A stretch of 55,024 bases of DNA from Pseudomonadaceae bacterium (GTDB lineage Bacteria > Pseudomonadota > Gammaproteobacteria > Pseudomonadales > Azotimanducaceae): positions 1 to 55,024 of the forward strand of contig JANSXA010000016.1 of the NCBI GenBank assembly GCA_024743175.1, in the 5' to 3' direction. The position numbers were made by a program, and so were the translations under genes. Of the stretch, positions 1-9,073 are shown piece by piece (positions within the stretch are counted from its first letter, which is position 1; every line of letters begins with the position of its first letter). The notes under the pieces are model-generated. The model ran no database searches, was not told the DNA's origin, and was given only the letters and a program-made list of their open reading frames with translations.

Positions 1-56
1 ATCACACACAGATTCACTGAACGCAGTGATACATCCAATCCAACGTAGTAAGTCAT
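1..56 (-). CDS. IS110-family transposase, N-terminal 18 codons only
   Basis: From the ATG at 56 the translation begins MTYYVGLDVSLRSVNLCV and runs off the window. YVGLDVS near the N-terminus, with the Asp being the first acidic residue of the DEDD RuvC-like catalytic core, is the hallmark start of IS110/IS1111 transposases. A good ribosome-binding site (AAGGAG) lies 8 bases upstream. Such enzymes catalyse excision and RNA-guided integration of their own element. Only 18 residues are visible, so completeness and activity cannot be judged. Confidence 0.75.
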   Translation of the reverse strand, partial: MTYYVGLDVSLRSVNLCV

Positions 57-123
57 CTCTCTTCTCCTTGGTTGATTCTTATGAATCGTACAAGGAGCTC
101 AACCTCGCGTGTTGCCCGCCCGA
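1..123 (-). mobile_element. 5' end of an IS110-family insertion sequence, cut by window edge
   Basis: Reading leftward, the acyl-CoA dehydrogenase reading frame stops at 124. After about 65 noncoding bases with a ribosome-binding site (AAGGAGAAG), a transposase start opens at 56. Its first residues match the N-terminus typical of IS110-family DEDD transposases. The exact element end is not visible. It probably lies between about 57 and 140, because the host frame still reads a plausible dehydrogenase sequence up to about 135. IS110-group elements carry their bridge RNA in a long leader before the transposase. The short leader here fits the IS1111-type arrangement better, with the RNA gene downstream and outside the window. 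The family call is fairly secure; the subgroup is inference. Confidence 0.72.
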
Positions 124-501
124 TTACTTATGCTTCTGGCCATCCAGCAGCGGCTTTAGGAATTTCTCCTTCTGGAAGTCTGTGCCGTGCTCCAGCAGGG
201 TCAGCATGGTGGCGTCATCGGGTCCCTGGGTGTTAAGGGCCAGTGCACCCAGATAGCTTTCACCCAGTTCCATCTGAACCAGCGCGTTCGCCAGGGGCCG
301 TAAACCCATCCCACCATACTCTTCAGGTATAAAGGGACACCACAAACCCTGCCCACGGGCTTTACCCCGCAGTTCAGCCAGCACACTTTCAAAATTATCT
401 GCCGTACATTTTTCTTCAGCAGGAATACATTCATTCTGTACAAATTCGCGAACCTTGGCTCGAACGGCCTTGGTTTCGTCAGGTATCTCAAAATCGATCA
501 T
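124..501 (-). pseudogene. Acyl-CoA dehydrogenase, N-terminal fragment truncated by an IS
   Basis: The 125 residues match the N-terminal helical domain of acyl-CoA dehydrogenases: an early IPDETKAVRAKVREF helix, then a PEEYGGMG segment, then FLKPLLDG just before where the beta-barrel domain should begin. The family is normally about 380-410 residues with FAD- and substrate-binding domains after this point, all absent here. The last codons (QKHK, stop) probably come from the inserted IS110-type element. The start at 501 has a strong AAGGAGAGAGAAG site. Without the flavin site and catalytic base the product cannot be an active dehydrogenase. The rest of the gene may lie beyond the element, outside the window. 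Confidence 0.8.
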
Positions 502-584
502 CTTCTCTCTCCTTAAATGAGTGACGGAACTATATCAGGCCCATCAGTACTAAACCGCTTGTGATGTCAGGCTGTAAAACCCGA

Positions 585-1394
585 CTAATCCATGCGTCCG
601 ATCCAGACCTGTTTACTTGATGCGCAAAGGGTGCCGGCTTCGTCAAACAGCGCGGTACCGGCAAAATGTTTGCTGCGTTCAACCTCAATACACCAACCTG
701 TCACAACAAATTTCTGCTGCGCGGGTACCGGCTGCAGGATTTTTGCCGTCATCCGGCCGAGCATGCCGGTTCGGATGCCACTGGCCAGGTAAGCAAACTG
801 ACCGGGACAGTCCAAAGCCGCCCAGATCACGGCTACGGGTAGATTGCCTTGCCGATCAGCAAATGCCTCCCCCGGCTGCCACGCAGCGGCGACGCCAGCA
901 TAGCCGGCAACGGGCGCGGCATAGACATGCAGACCTTCATCCGTCGCCACATCCGCCCCACAGCAGAAACATATCGGATGAAAGCCCGTTCCGTTGGCAA
1001 TCAGCGAGTTCAGACCTTGCTGCAGAGAAGCTGAGTCTGCTCGAGCGGCTTCGGCTGTCACAAAGTCTGGCGGCTCGGGTACATCTATCTGCAACTGCGT
1101 GGTTTTCGCCTGCGCAATCAACGTCTCGCCGTCGACTACAGTCAGACCACCGGTGGCATCAAGCGCTGCAGTCATGGATTTATCCAGAGGTATTGGCGCA
1201 CGCAGGGTAACTTCTACCGCCTGATCCGGTGCAAGCTCTCGAGCGGAGATCAGCAGATCAGCAACAGCGCCGCTGACATAACCACCATTACCGGATTGTG
1301 GTGGACCTCGAAACTGGCTGGCAATGGTGAGTGATGCAGGGGTAGCCGATGTGACAGGCACAGGCTTCGAATCAGGTCCTTCCATGAAAAGCAT
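585..1394 (-). CDS. Thioesterase-like hotdog-fold protein
   Basis: The 269-residue product has an early FRGPPQSGNGGYVSGAVADLL-type segment. That motif is typical of the central helix of hotdog-fold acyl-CoA thioesterase-like proteins, and the length allows two hotdog domains. A HPICFCCG Cys-rich turn sits near the middle, and the second half has a WAALDCPGQFAYL stretch resembling a second hotdog helix. No signal peptide is seen, so it is probably cytosolic. It lies upstream, on the same strand, of the broken acyl-CoA dehydrogenase, which suggests an acyl-CoA pathway. A second in-frame ATG at 1385 is an alternative start. The substrate is unknown and the catalytic residue was not identified. 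Confidence 0.55.
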   Translation of the reverse strand: MLFMEGPDSKPVPVTSATPASLTIASQFRGPPQSGNGGYVSGAVADLLISARELAPDQAVEVTLRAPIPLDKSMTAALDATGGLTVVDGETLIAQAKTTQLQIDVPEPPDFVTAEAARADSASLQQGLNSLIANGTGFHPICFCCGADVATDEGLHVYAAPVAGYAGVAAAWQPGEAFADRQGNLPVAVIWAALDCPGQFAYLASGIRTGMLGRMTAKILQPVPAQQKFVVTGWCIEVERSKHFAGTALFDEAGTLCASSKQVWIGRMD

Positions 1395-1523
1395 ACCGAG
1401 AAAAAGTTAAGCGTATCTGACGTCACAAGCTTATCCCAGGTCAAGCCATGCGCTGGACAAAACAGATATCAATCATCAAAGTATCACTCTCCTATTACAC
1501 CCCTATCTGCAAGGCTTTCATTT

Positions 1524-2798
1524 ATGTCTTTCATTCGCACCGTCGTCATTTTGTTCAGTCTGGTTTTACTGCTTACAGCCTGCTCCGAAACCGAGCCTGA
1601 CGTTAAAGAGCTGAGCGAGGATAAGCCAGCTGCGGTATCCGTCCCGGACAACATAGATGCAATGCAGATTCATGAACGCCTGGTCACGATGGATACACAT
1701 CTGGACACGCCAGCACTGCTGGTTCAACCCGGATTCGATATCACACACCGGCATGACCCGCTGAGCGATTACTCCCAGGTTGACCTGCCCCGAATGATCG
1801 AAGGTGGGCTGGATGGCGGTTACTGGGTCATCTTTACCCGCCAGGGTGAACTGACGGAATCTGCTTATGCAGATGTGCTGCAACTTGCAGTAGAGCGATC
1901 AGAAGCAATCCGCAAAATGGTTTCATCAAACCCGGAAAATTTTGAGCTGGCCCTGGTCGCACAGGACGCTGCTCGTATTGCCGCAGCAGGCAAGCGCATC
2001 GTCTATCAGAGTATCGAAAACGCCTATCCATTGGGTGAGGACCTGAGCAATCTTGAACGCTTTTTTGATCTGGGCGTACGTATGGTAGGTCCCGTGCATT
2101 TTGCCAACAATCAGTTTGCAGACAGTTCCACAGACCCGGAAGGACCCACCTGGCAGGGTCTGTCGCCGCTGGGCAAAGAACTGGTTGCAGAAGCCAACCG
2201 CCTGGGCATGATTCTGGATGCATCCCATGCTCATGATCTTGTGTTTGATCAGTTGTTGGAACTTTCTGCGACACCTATCATTCTGTCACACTCGGGAGCG
2301 AAAGCTGTATTTGATCACCCGCGCAACATTGATGACGCCCGGTTACTGCAACTGGCTGAGCATGGTGGTGTCATCCAGATGAACGCATTAGGTGCATACC
2401 TGACGGAGCTACCCGCAAATCCCGAGCGGCAGGCTGCCATGGGTGAATTGTTTGCGGAAATGCGGGCAACACCTGACATGAGCGAAAGCCGTCGTGCAGA
2501 ACTCACCCAGCGGCGGCGTGAAATTGACGCTCGGTTTCCACCTGCCCTGGCAACCTTTGAAGACTATATGGATCACTTCCTACACGTCCTTGATTTGATC
2601 GGTGCGGACCACGTCGGAGTTGGTGCGGATTGGGATGGCGGTGGTGGCGTAGCCGGTATGCTGGATATCGCTGCGTTTCCACGCATCACGGAGCGACTGC
2701 TTGCCGAAGGTTATACAGAAGATGACCTTGCCAAAATCTGGGGAGGCAACGTAACAAGGTTGTTGGGCGCGGCACAAGCACACGCTGCTGGTCAGTAG
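1524..2798 (+). CDS. M19 family membrane dipeptidase, lipoprotein
   Basis: This 424-residue protein starts with a hydrophobic signal ending LLLTAC, a lipobox, so it should be a lipid-anchored envelope protein. The body matches peptidase family M19 (renal-dipeptidase type). It has the metal-binding HxD in MDTHLDTP, the bridging Glu in QSIENAYPLG, an LSHSGAKAVFDHPRN segment with His and Arg ligands, and HVGVGADWDGGG near the C-terminus. The family hydrolyses dipeptides, including D-residue peptides, with a zinc centre. A second M19 lipoprotein lies at 14843-16189. The next gene begins only 3 bases after the stop, suggesting cotranscription with the zinc peptidase. Confidence 0.88.
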   Translation: MSFIRTVVILFSLVLLLTACSETEPDVKELSEDKPAAVSVPDNIDAMQIHERLVTMDTHLDTPALLVQPGFDITHRHDPLSDYSQVDLPRMIEGGLDGGYWVIFTRQGELTESAYADVLQLAVERSEAIRKMVSSNPENFELALVAQDAARIAAAGKRIVYQSIENAYPLGEDLSNLERFFDLGVRMVGPVHFANNQFADSSTDPEGPTWQGLSPLGKELVAEANRLGMILDASHAHDLVFDQLLELSATPIILSHSGAKAVFDHPRNIDDARLLQLAEHGGVIQMNALGAYLTELPANPERQAAMGELFAEMRATPDMSESRRAELTQRRREIDARFPPALATFEDYMDHFLHVLDLIGADHVGVGADWDGGGGVAGMLDIAAFPRITERLLAEGYTEDDLAKIWGGNVTRLLGAAQAHAAGQ

Positions 2799-2801
2799 AT
2801 A

Positions 2802-3692
2802 ATGGTTCAATGGCGCGGACGCCGTACCAGTTCAAACGTTGAAGATGCTCGCGGCCAGCGGGCCTCTCGCGGCGCCGGTGGCGGTGGACTGAAGCTCAAA
2901 GGCGGCATCGGCACTCTGGTGCTGATTGCTGTGGTGTACTTTATGGGTGGTGATGTGTCGCAGATACTGGGTCTGCTGCTAGGTGGCAATGGCGGAGCAC
3001 AAGTGAGCCAGAGCGCACCTGAGGTGCCTCCCGGACCTCTAGGCAATGACGATGCAGCTCAGTTTGTTGGCGTTATTCTGGCCGACACCGAAGACACGTG
3101 GACCGCTTTGTTTGCGCAGGCCAATGCACAATATCCACAACCGAAGCTGCGCTTGTTCAGCGATGCGGTCAATTCAGCCTGCGGCTACAACACCGCGGCG
3201 GTCGGGCCGTTTTATTGCCCACCTGATCAAAGAGTTTATCTGGATCTGTCCTTTTTCAATCAGCTTGCACAACTGGGTGCTCCGGGTGATTTTGCACAGG
3301 CTTACGTTATCGGCCATGAAGTGGGACACCATATCCAGAACGTCACCGGCGTGTTGGAAACTGTCGCTGAGCGTAAGCGCGGTCTGCCCTCCAGTGATGC
3401 AAATAAACTCCAGGTCCTGGTCGAGTTACAGGCTGACTGTTATGCGGGTATCTGGGCTCATTACGCTGAAAATGAACGGAATCTGCTGGACCCGGGAGAT
3501 GTCGAAGAAGGCCTGGCCGCAGCCGCCTCGATTGGCGATGACGCACTACAACGCCGAGCAGGCAGGCAGGTTCGCCCTGAATCGTTCACACATGGTACAT
3601 CCCGACAACGCCAGGCCTGGTTCAACACCGGCCTTCAACATGGCAGTGTAGCCGCGTGCGACACTTTCAGAGACGCTGGCGTGGCGCTGTAA
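2802..3692 (+). CDS. Neutral zinc metallopeptidase (YpfJ / PF04228 family)
   Basis: The 296-residue protein begins MVQWRGRRTSSNVEDARG, the conserved N-terminus of this family. It has one membrane helix at about residues 35-50 and then a soluble domain containing HEVGHH at residues 172-177, the zinc-binding HExxH. Conserved Cys and Trp/Tyr positions follow (AGIWAHYAE, late SVAACDTF). The family is a membrane-anchored putative zinc peptidase of unknown substrate; length is normal. The ATG at 2802 has no ribosome-binding site and follows the dipeptidase stop by 3 bases, so translational coupling is likely. It converges on the gene at 3694 with a 1-base gap. Confidence 0.88.
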   Translation: MVQWRGRRTSSNVEDARGQRASRGAGGGGLKLKGGIGTLVLIAVVYFMGGDVSQILGLLLGGNGGAQVSQSAPEVPPGPLGNDDAAQFVGVILADTEDTWTALFAQANAQYPQPKLRLFSDAVNSACGYNTAAVGPFYCPPDQRVYLDLSFFNQLAQLGAPGDFAQAYVIGHEVGHHIQNVTGVLETVAERKRGLPSSDANKLQVLVELQADCYAGIWAHYAENERNLLDPGDVEEGLAAAASIGDDALQRRAGRQVRPESFTHGTSRQRQAWFNTGLQHGSVAACDTFRDAGVAL

Positions 3693-3693
3693 A

Positions 3694-4746
3694 TCAGCCA
3701 GAGTCTGGCCGACTAGCGAAACTCAAGAGGGTTTCACAACCAGTACCCGCCAGGATCTCGTCAACCTGTCTTCGATCTGCTGCGGTCAGTTGTTGATATT
3801 CCTGGTTGATCCATTGCAGGCATTTGCCCTGATACGCAAAAGCCGGCTGCTGCCAGGCCCTACCATCGATGGTTGCTTGCATCTGTTCCTGGCCCGCCTG
3901 CAAAGCCGCGGCATTGGCCAGCAGCGCAGGCGCATAGACGCGACCGATTTCAGTCAACAGCTCTTCCAAGGTAGTTCTAACAGCATCAACAGACATCCAA
4001 CCATCTGATGATGCTGCGTTTCCGCTCTGGTCATCCAACAAATCTGTCCACGCGTGTACGCGCGGTGCAACCTGCATACACAACGCCGCGGGAGTTGGGT
4101 CAAACTTGGCCAGTTGAGTCAGCTGCGCATACAAGCCAAAATCTGCAGAACTCGGGCGGCTGCCCAGAACAAAGGGCTGCTTCTGGATGAGGCGATCAAA
4201 AATCTGCAGAAATCTTTTGTAGCTGTCTTCTATTACCGGCGCTGTAACGTCATTAGAACCGACAACATACAGACGGGAAATCTGTCGATCGGCAATATAA
4301 CTACTCATCTTCTGCAGCTGCTCGGCAGACATCTGAACCGACTGCCACAATGGCAGGATTGTGCCCGCCATCTTGATGTCGGCATCGTAGTACCAGCGAT
4401 AGTGGAACATGGCTTTGGTTAACCACTCATCTGCATAGTCTTCGATCAGATAATTCACAAAGGCCAGTACCGGGTTATCCGGAACAGCATGGCGTCCGGC
4501 CACTTCAGCTTCAAACCGCCGGATCAGCGGCGTTGAATCTACAACGGCTTTCAAGTCGCCATCCTCGTCCGGCAGGTAGAAGGTTGGCAACAACCCGACT
4601 TTGGGTTCCGGTAAGCCGAGATCGGTTGCGTGGTTACCGATCAGCAGCTGGTAACTGATATGCCTGAAACGCAGGTAGGCCAACATTTTTCGTGTATACG
4701 GAGAGCCTGGTGCGCCTTTTAACTGTACCGGTTGATTAATGGTCAT
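3694..4746 (-). CDS. Glutathione S-transferase-like protein
   Basis: The 350-residue product opens with a thioredoxin-like GST N-terminal domain. GAPGSPYTRKMLAYLRFRHISYQ is followed by VGLLPTFYLPDEDG with the cis-Pro loop, then VDSTPLIRRFEAE in the glutathione gamma-glutamyl binding position. The C-terminal region is helical and longer than usual for GSTs (about 220 residues). It includes PFVLGSRPSSADFGLYAQL, the typical C-domain N-capping segment with the conserved Asp. There is no signal peptide. The long C-terminal part could make it a distinct GST-fold subfamily rather than a classical transferase. Substrate unknown. Confidence 0.7.
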   Translation of the reverse strand: MTINQPVQLKGAPGSPYTRKMLAYLRFRHISYQLLIGNHATDLGLPEPKVGLLPTFYLPDEDGDLKAVVDSTPLIRRFEAEVAGRHAVPDNPVLAFVNYLIEDYADEWLTKAMFHYRWYYDADIKMAGTILPLWQSVQMSAEQLQKMSSYIADRQISRLYVVGSNDVTAPVIEDSYKRFLQIFDRLIQKQPFVLGSRPSSADFGLYAQLTQLAKFDPTPAALCMQVAPRVHAWTDLLDDQSGNAASSDGWMSVDAVRTTLEELLTEIGRVYAPALLANAAALQAGQEQMQATIDGRAWQQPAFAYQGKCLQWINQEYQQLTAADRRQVDEILAGTGCETLLSFASRPDSG

Positions 4747-4891
4747 TTTCTGATTTATCCATTGCTGTGCTGCGGTGTCTGACTTTCCAGTTTATATAAC
4801 TTTCCGCTGTGGCCGCCAGGATAAGACAAATAGGCTACCTTGGCAGCTGTCTTCAGCACGTGTTTAATACATTCAGATTCTGACCAAAGTG

Positions 4892-6571
4892 ATGCCAATG
4901 ACTAAGATATGTTCTTACCTCCTACTACTTCTAGGGTCGATTGGCAGTGCGCAACTCAGCTTCGCCGCATCTCCCACCAACGACCCACACCAGGACACCG
5001 ACCAGATCCTGTTCTACAACGGTGTTGTGCTCCTGTTGGACCAGGCCAACACACAAACTCAGGCAATAGTTGTTGCAGGCGACAAGGTCCTCGACGTTGG
5101 TGACAACACACTGCGCGCAGAGTATCCGCATGCAAAGTTGATCGACCTGAATGGCCAGACTGTCATGCCGGGCTTCATCGATACCCATGTTCATATCTCC
5201 GGTAAAGCCCAACGCTATATCGATTTAACCAAAGTCAGCTCAATTGTGGAGATACAGAAACTTATCCGCGAAAAAGCAGCTCAATTACCACCAGGAGACT
5301 GGATCACCGGATACGGCTGGTCTGAGGACACGTTAGCAGAACTGCGCCGCCCTCTGATTGACGATCTTGATGCCGCCGCACGTGACAACCCAATTATGTT
5401 GACTCGTGCCGGGGCACATAGCGCAGTGTTCTCCAGCGAAGCCTTACGGCTGGCTGGCATTGACGCACAAACACCAGACCCGGAAGGCGGCACTATCGAA
5501 CGGGACGATGAAGGCGCGTTAAATGGCATAATTCGCGAGAGACACCAGGACATGGTGGGCAAACTGATCCCCTCTGCCAGCAATAAGGAATTGCGACCGA
5601 GCCTGGTGCAGGAACTGCAGAATCTTTTCCCGCTGGGAATCACTTCCATCGTCGAAGCTTCCAACACCGTCGACTACTATCCTGAATGGCAACATATCTA
5701 CGCTACCCATCGGGGCAGGTTGCCCCGTGCCACCGTGCAACTGGCTTATGCGGGAGATGAAAAAATGGCGTCTTTTGGACTGAAGAGTGGAGATGGGGAT
5801 GCCCACCTTCGAGTAGGTGCGATCAAAATATTTGCCGATGGTGGCTTCACTGGTCCTGCCGCTTACACCACCAAACCCTATCGCGGCGAAGATGAGTACC
5901 GCGGCAAACTTAATATGACCGAAGGCGATTTACGCGCCCTCATCCGCAAGGCACATGCACAAAACTGGCAGCTGGGTATCCATGCTATCGGCGACGCGGC
6001 TATTGAACTGGTTGTGATCTATCTCAGGGAGGCGTTAGAAGATATGCCACGTGAAGATCACCGCCACTATCTTAATCATTTCACCATTAAACCCAGCGAC
6101 CAGGCTATGAAAACAATGGCCGCCAATAATATCGCGATCTCCCAGCAACCCAACTTCATGTATACCCTTGAAGGTAGATATACCGAATATCTCGATGGCC
6201 AGCGCCTGCAATCAAACAACCCTATGAGGAGCCCGATGAATCACGGTATTCATGTCGCTATGTCGAGCGACATTCTGCCGCTGGGCCCGTGGGTGGGGAT
6301 CTACGCAGCAACAACACGAAAGGGTATGTCTGGCGCGGTTTTTGGCGCGCAGGAGAAGATTTCACGATTTGAGGCTCTTCGGGCTTATACGGCTTCAGGT
6401 GCCTATTTAACCCGAGAGGAAGACATCAAAGGGCAACTGCTACCAGGCATGCTGGCAGATTTTATTATCCTTGAAGACAACCCGCTTATTGTGCCTGATA
6501 GCAGGCTTCTTAACATGCAAACGAACGCAGTATACCTGGGAGGGCGACAGGTCTGGTCTAAGCCGCTCTGA
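4892..6571 (+). CDS. Exported amidohydrolase, YtcJ-like
   Basis: This is an amidohydrolase of the YtcJ-like (amidohydrolase 3) type, about 559 residues. A signal peptide (TKICSYLLLLLGSIGSAQLSFAA) indicates export. Metal-site motifs in order are PGFIDTHVHISG with HxH, a lysine-bearing AIKIFADGGFTGPA, IHAIGDAAIE, HYLNHF, and SSDILPLGPW carrying the late Asp. The family hydrolyses N-acyl or cyclic amide bonds with diverse, mostly unknown substrates. Start choice: GTG 4889, ATG 4892 and ATG 4898 are all in frame and none has a strong ribosome-binding site. I use 4892; starting at 4898 would leave the signal peptide intact. The next gene follows after 2 bases. Confidence 0.85.
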   Translation: MPMTKICSYLLLLLGSIGSAQLSFAASPTNDPHQDTDQILFYNGVVLLLDQANTQTQAIVVAGDKVLDVGDNTLRAEYPHAKLIDLNGQTVMPGFIDTHVHISGKAQRYIDLTKVSSIVEIQKLIREKAAQLPPGDWITGYGWSEDTLAELRRPLIDDLDAAARDNPIMLTRAGAHSAVFSSEALRLAGIDAQTPDPEGGTIERDDEGALNGIIRERHQDMVGKLIPSASNKELRPSLVQELQNLFPLGITSIVEASNTVDYYPEWQHIYATHRGRLPRATVQLAYAGDEKMASFGLKSGDGDAHLRVGAIKIFADGGFTGPAAYTTKPYRGEDEYRGKLNMTEGDLRALIRKAHAQNWQLGIHAIGDAAIELVVIYLREALEDMPREDHRHYLNHFTIKPSDQAMKTMAANNIAISQQPNFMYTLEGRYTEYLDGQRLQSNNPMRSPMNHGIHVAMSSDILPLGPWVGIYAATTRKGMSGAVFGAQEKISRFEALRAYTASGAYLTREEDIKGQLLPGMLADFIILEDNPLIVPDSRLLNMQTNAVYLGGRQVWSKPL

Positions 6572-6573
6572 TT

Positions 6574-7116
6574 ATGGAGGAGACCAGAATCGTTCGCGCG
6601 GTTGAGCATTGGATCAGCCAGTTTGTAGTTGATCTGAACCTCTGTCCGTTTGCGCGGCGCGTGTCTTTAAACGGTGGCATCAGATATTCAGTCACCCCTG
6701 CCATCACTGCAGATGAACTGACAAAGGCGCTGCAGAGCGAGCTTGATACGCTTCTGACAACACCGACCATCGAAACCACGCTGCTGATCCACCCACAGGT
6801 GTTAACCAACTTCTACGATTACAACGATTATCTGTCTGAGGCAGAAGAACTACTTGCACAGGAAACCTACGACGGGCTGTTTCAGATCGCCAGCTTTCAT
6901 CCAGACTACCAGTTTGCCGGGACAGTGCCTGATGATGCCGAAAACTATTCAAATCGCGCACCTTACCCTTTGCTGCATATACTGCGGGAAAGCTCGGTAA
7001 CAGCAGCAGTTGACAGCTACGCGGATGTTGAGTCGATACCAGAAAACAATTTGCAGCGACTTAACGCTTTAGGTAGTGACGTGTTAAACGAAATGTGGCT
7101 ACGCTGCTCATCCTGA
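6574..7116 (+). CDS. DUF1415 domain protein
   Basis: The 180-residue cytosolic protein matches the DUF1415 family. It has a VEHWISQFVVDLNLCPFARR start with the conserved Cys-Pro, then FYDYNDYLSEAEELL, then FQIASFHPDYQFAGT and SNRAPYPLLHILRESSV. The function of this proteobacterial family is unknown. The conserved Cys-Pro-Phe and His-Pro-Asp motifs are seen here. The start codon lies 2 bases after the amidohydrolase stop, so it is probably cotranscribed with it. Confidence 0.88.
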   Translation: MEETRIVRAVEHWISQFVVDLNLCPFARRVSLNGGIRYSVTPAITADELTKALQSELDTLLTTPTIETTLLIHPQVLTNFYDYNDYLSEAEELLAQETYDGLFQIASFHPDYQFAGTVPDDAENYSNRAPYPLLHILRESSVTAAVDSYADVESIPENNLQRLNALGSDVLNEMWLRCSS

Positions 7117-7303
7117 AGCGATATCCAGATCATGCACACGCCTTGTTAACCTTGCATTGCGTTGTCCGGTCTTTTTTTGACTCAGATTTGCGCGCGGCAT
7201 AAATCTCCTGAAAGTGAATACAACCTAATTGGAGTCACGATAGCGTGATTAGCGTCATCCGGAAAAGTGGGACAACACTGGCAATGCGAGCCAATTTAAA
7301 CCA
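7117..7303. other. Intergenic gap between convergent genes
   Basis: This short gap separates the DUF1415 gene from the end of the B12 transport operon. A run of seven T residues follows TTGTCCGGTC at about 7165-7180. I see no convincing hairpin, promoter or small gene in it. Confidence 0.4.
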
Positions 7304-8083
7304 TCAGGTAGATCCATCCTCATATCCAGCAATCAACATATACGCGTGGTCATTGGACTGCACTACTGACGCTTTCACAGAAAACAGAGAGGCAACAAAC
7401 TGCGACGTCACCTCATGCGGCAAGTGTTCACCGGCAATGACGCCATCGTTCAACCAGATAATCCGATCCGCGTAGGTGAGCGCAAGATTAAGGTCGTGCA
7501 GAACCAGCAGTACACCGCGGCCCTGATCTACCGCGTCGCGGTACAGCGCCATGAGGCGATGCTGGTGATACAGGTCCAAACCTGCAGTGGGTTCATCCGC
7601 AACGATCAGAGGCGATTGTGACGCAAAGATGCGCGCACAGTGAACCCGCGCCAATTCACCACCCGAGAGTGTATCCAGACGCCGATGGCGAAGTTCCTGA
7701 AGCGCACAACTGTCAATCGCGCCCTCAATCGCAGCTTCATCACGGGTTGAAAAACTACCCAGATAGGCGCCGTGGGCATAGCGTCCAAGGGCTACCACAT
7801 CCTGCACTTCATTGGGCCAGACCAGCTCACGTTGTTGTGGCAGATAACTGACACGCAGCGCACGGGTCTGGTCGTTGAACTGAGAAATCGGTTGATCCTC
7901 AAGGTGGATTTGACCGTCACTGACAGCCTGCAGACCTATCAGAGCACGAAGCAGTGTTGTTTTGCCGGCACCGTTAGGCCCCAGCACGGCTACCAGTTCG
8001 CCCTGCTGTAAACTGGCATCAACCTTATGCAGCAACTTAACGCCCCGCTTCGCTACAACAATGCCTTGTCCCTTCAGATTCAT
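7304..8083 (-). CDS. btuD: Vitamin B12 ABC transporter ATP-binding protein
   Basis: About 259 residues form an ABC ATPase. Walker A is GPNGAGKTT, the signature is LSGGELARVHCARI, Walker B is LIVADEPTAGLD, and the H-loop is in VLLVLHDLN. The sequence most resembles FecE/HmuV/BtuD-type ATPases of iron-siderophore, haem and cobalamin importers. B12 specificity is inferred from the cobalamin riboswitch heading the operon. I choose the ATG at 8083, one base after the btuC stop, because it places MNLKGQGIVV at the normal family N-terminus. A TTG at 8116 is also in frame but would add 11 unneeded residues. It acts at the inner face of the membrane with BtuC. Confidence 0.85.
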   Translation of the reverse strand: MNLKGQGIVVAKRGVKLLHKVDASLQQGELVAVLGPNGAGKTTLLRALIGLQAVSDGQIHLEDQPISQFNDQTRALRVSYLPQQRELVWPNEVQDVVALGRYAHGAYLGSFSTRDEAAIEGAIDSCALQELRHRRLDTLSGGELARVHCARIFASQSPLIVADEPTAGLDLYHQHRLMALYRDAVDQGRGVLLVLHDLNLALTYADRIIWLNDGVIAGEHLPHEVTSQFVASLFSVKASVVQSNDHAYMLIAGYEDGST

Positions 8084-8084
8084 G

Positions 8085-9071
8085 TCAGACGCCTCTGACG
8101 CTACGGTGGAAGGCAATCCATATGAATACTGGAGCCCCCAGCAGCGCCGCTACTACGCCAAGCTTGAGCTCCCCGGTGGTAGGCAACAGGCGCAAAATTA
8201 TGTCTGCCACCACCAGTAGCAATCCACCCAATAGAGCACTGGGGAACAGCGTTCGGGCAGGATCAAAGTTGACCCAGGGGCGTATGAGATGAGGTGCAAC
8301 AATGCCGACAAATCCGATTGCACCGGCTAAGGCAACCGCAGCCCCGGTGGCAATACCTGCACCTGTGACAACCAGCAGGCGCTGACGGCGAAGGTTCAGG
8401 CCAATTCCCTGTGCAGCCTCGTCCCCCAGCGACAGGGCTGACAGCCCTCGCCGGCTTATCCACAACACGCCCACGCCCACCATCAGAAAAGGCAGGGACA
8501 GCTGCAGATCAGCGTAGCTGCGATTAGCGACAGAGCCGAGCATCCAGTTGATCATATCTGCCAGGGTGAAGGGATGAGGCGCAAAGTTCATCAGCAGGGA
8601 CATTAAAGCCGCGGCAAAACTGGATATGCCAACGCCGATCAGAATCAGTGTCACCGCAGAAGCTGAAACAAGAGCTGCTGCGGCAATGAAACCTGTCGCC
8701 ACAAGGGCGCCGAAGATGGCCGCCAGAGGTAACAGCAAGGCACTGAGTTGAACCCAGCCGTAATAGATCACCACAGTAGCCACCAAGGCCGCTGACGCCG
8801 AAACACCCAGCACTCCAGGTTCAGCCAGCGGGTTACGCAACAATCCCTGCAGTGCGGCGCCACTCATGCCCAGGGCTGCCCCCACACACAACGCTGCCAA
8901 TGCTCGTGGCAGGCGTATCTGCCAGACAATAATCAGGTCTGCTGGATCACCATAGCCACCAAGCGCCTGCAGCACGGTAAGCGGAGCAAGTGTGGTCGAA
9001 CCCAGCAGGCAGGCAGAGAACAGGCCTGCCACCAGCAGCAAGCACAAAAAAATGTTGATTCTGGCAAACAT
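8085..9071 (-). CDS. btuC: Vitamin B12 ABC transporter permease (FecCD family)
   Basis: The 328-residue, highly hydrophobic protein belongs to the FecCD/BtuC permease family. It has about ten predicted membrane segments, the conserved QIRLPRALAALCVGAALGMSG region after the first helices, LRNPLAEPGVLGVS, and VGIVAPHLIRP, the cytoplasmic coupling segment. It forms the channel through which substrate delivered by the binding protein enters the cell. It starts 2 bases after the upstream binding-protein stop, and its own stop is 1 base before the ATPase start, so the three genes form one operon. Specificity is inferred from the riboswitch. Confidence 0.88.
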   Translation of the reverse strand: MFARINIFLCLLLVAGLFSACLLGSTTLAPLTVLQALGGYGDPADLIIVWQIRLPRALAALCVGAALGMSGAALQGLLRNPLAEPGVLGVSASAALVATVVIYYGWVQLSALLLPLAAIFGALVATGFIAAAALVSASAVTLILIGVGISSFAAALMSLLMNFAPHPFTLADMINWMLGSVANRSYADLQLSLPFLMVGVGVLWISRRGLSALSLGDEAAQGIGLNLRRQRLLVVTGAGIATGAAVALAGAIGFVGIVAPHLIRPWVNFDPARTLFPSALLGGLLLVVADIILRLLPTTGELKLGVVAALLGAPVFIWIAFHRSVRGV

Positions 9072-9073
9072 GG

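Noticed and set aside
617-1210. Long + strand frame over the hotdog-protein gene
   Set aside because: It is rich in Arg, Pro and Ser, lacks a ribosome-binding site, and lies opposite a gene with clear family motifs.
3046-3651. 201-codon + strand frame inside the zinc peptidase
   Set aside because: It is a shifted frame of a gene with an intact HExxH and family N-terminus; its composition is Cys/Trp/Arg-heavy and unlike real genes here.
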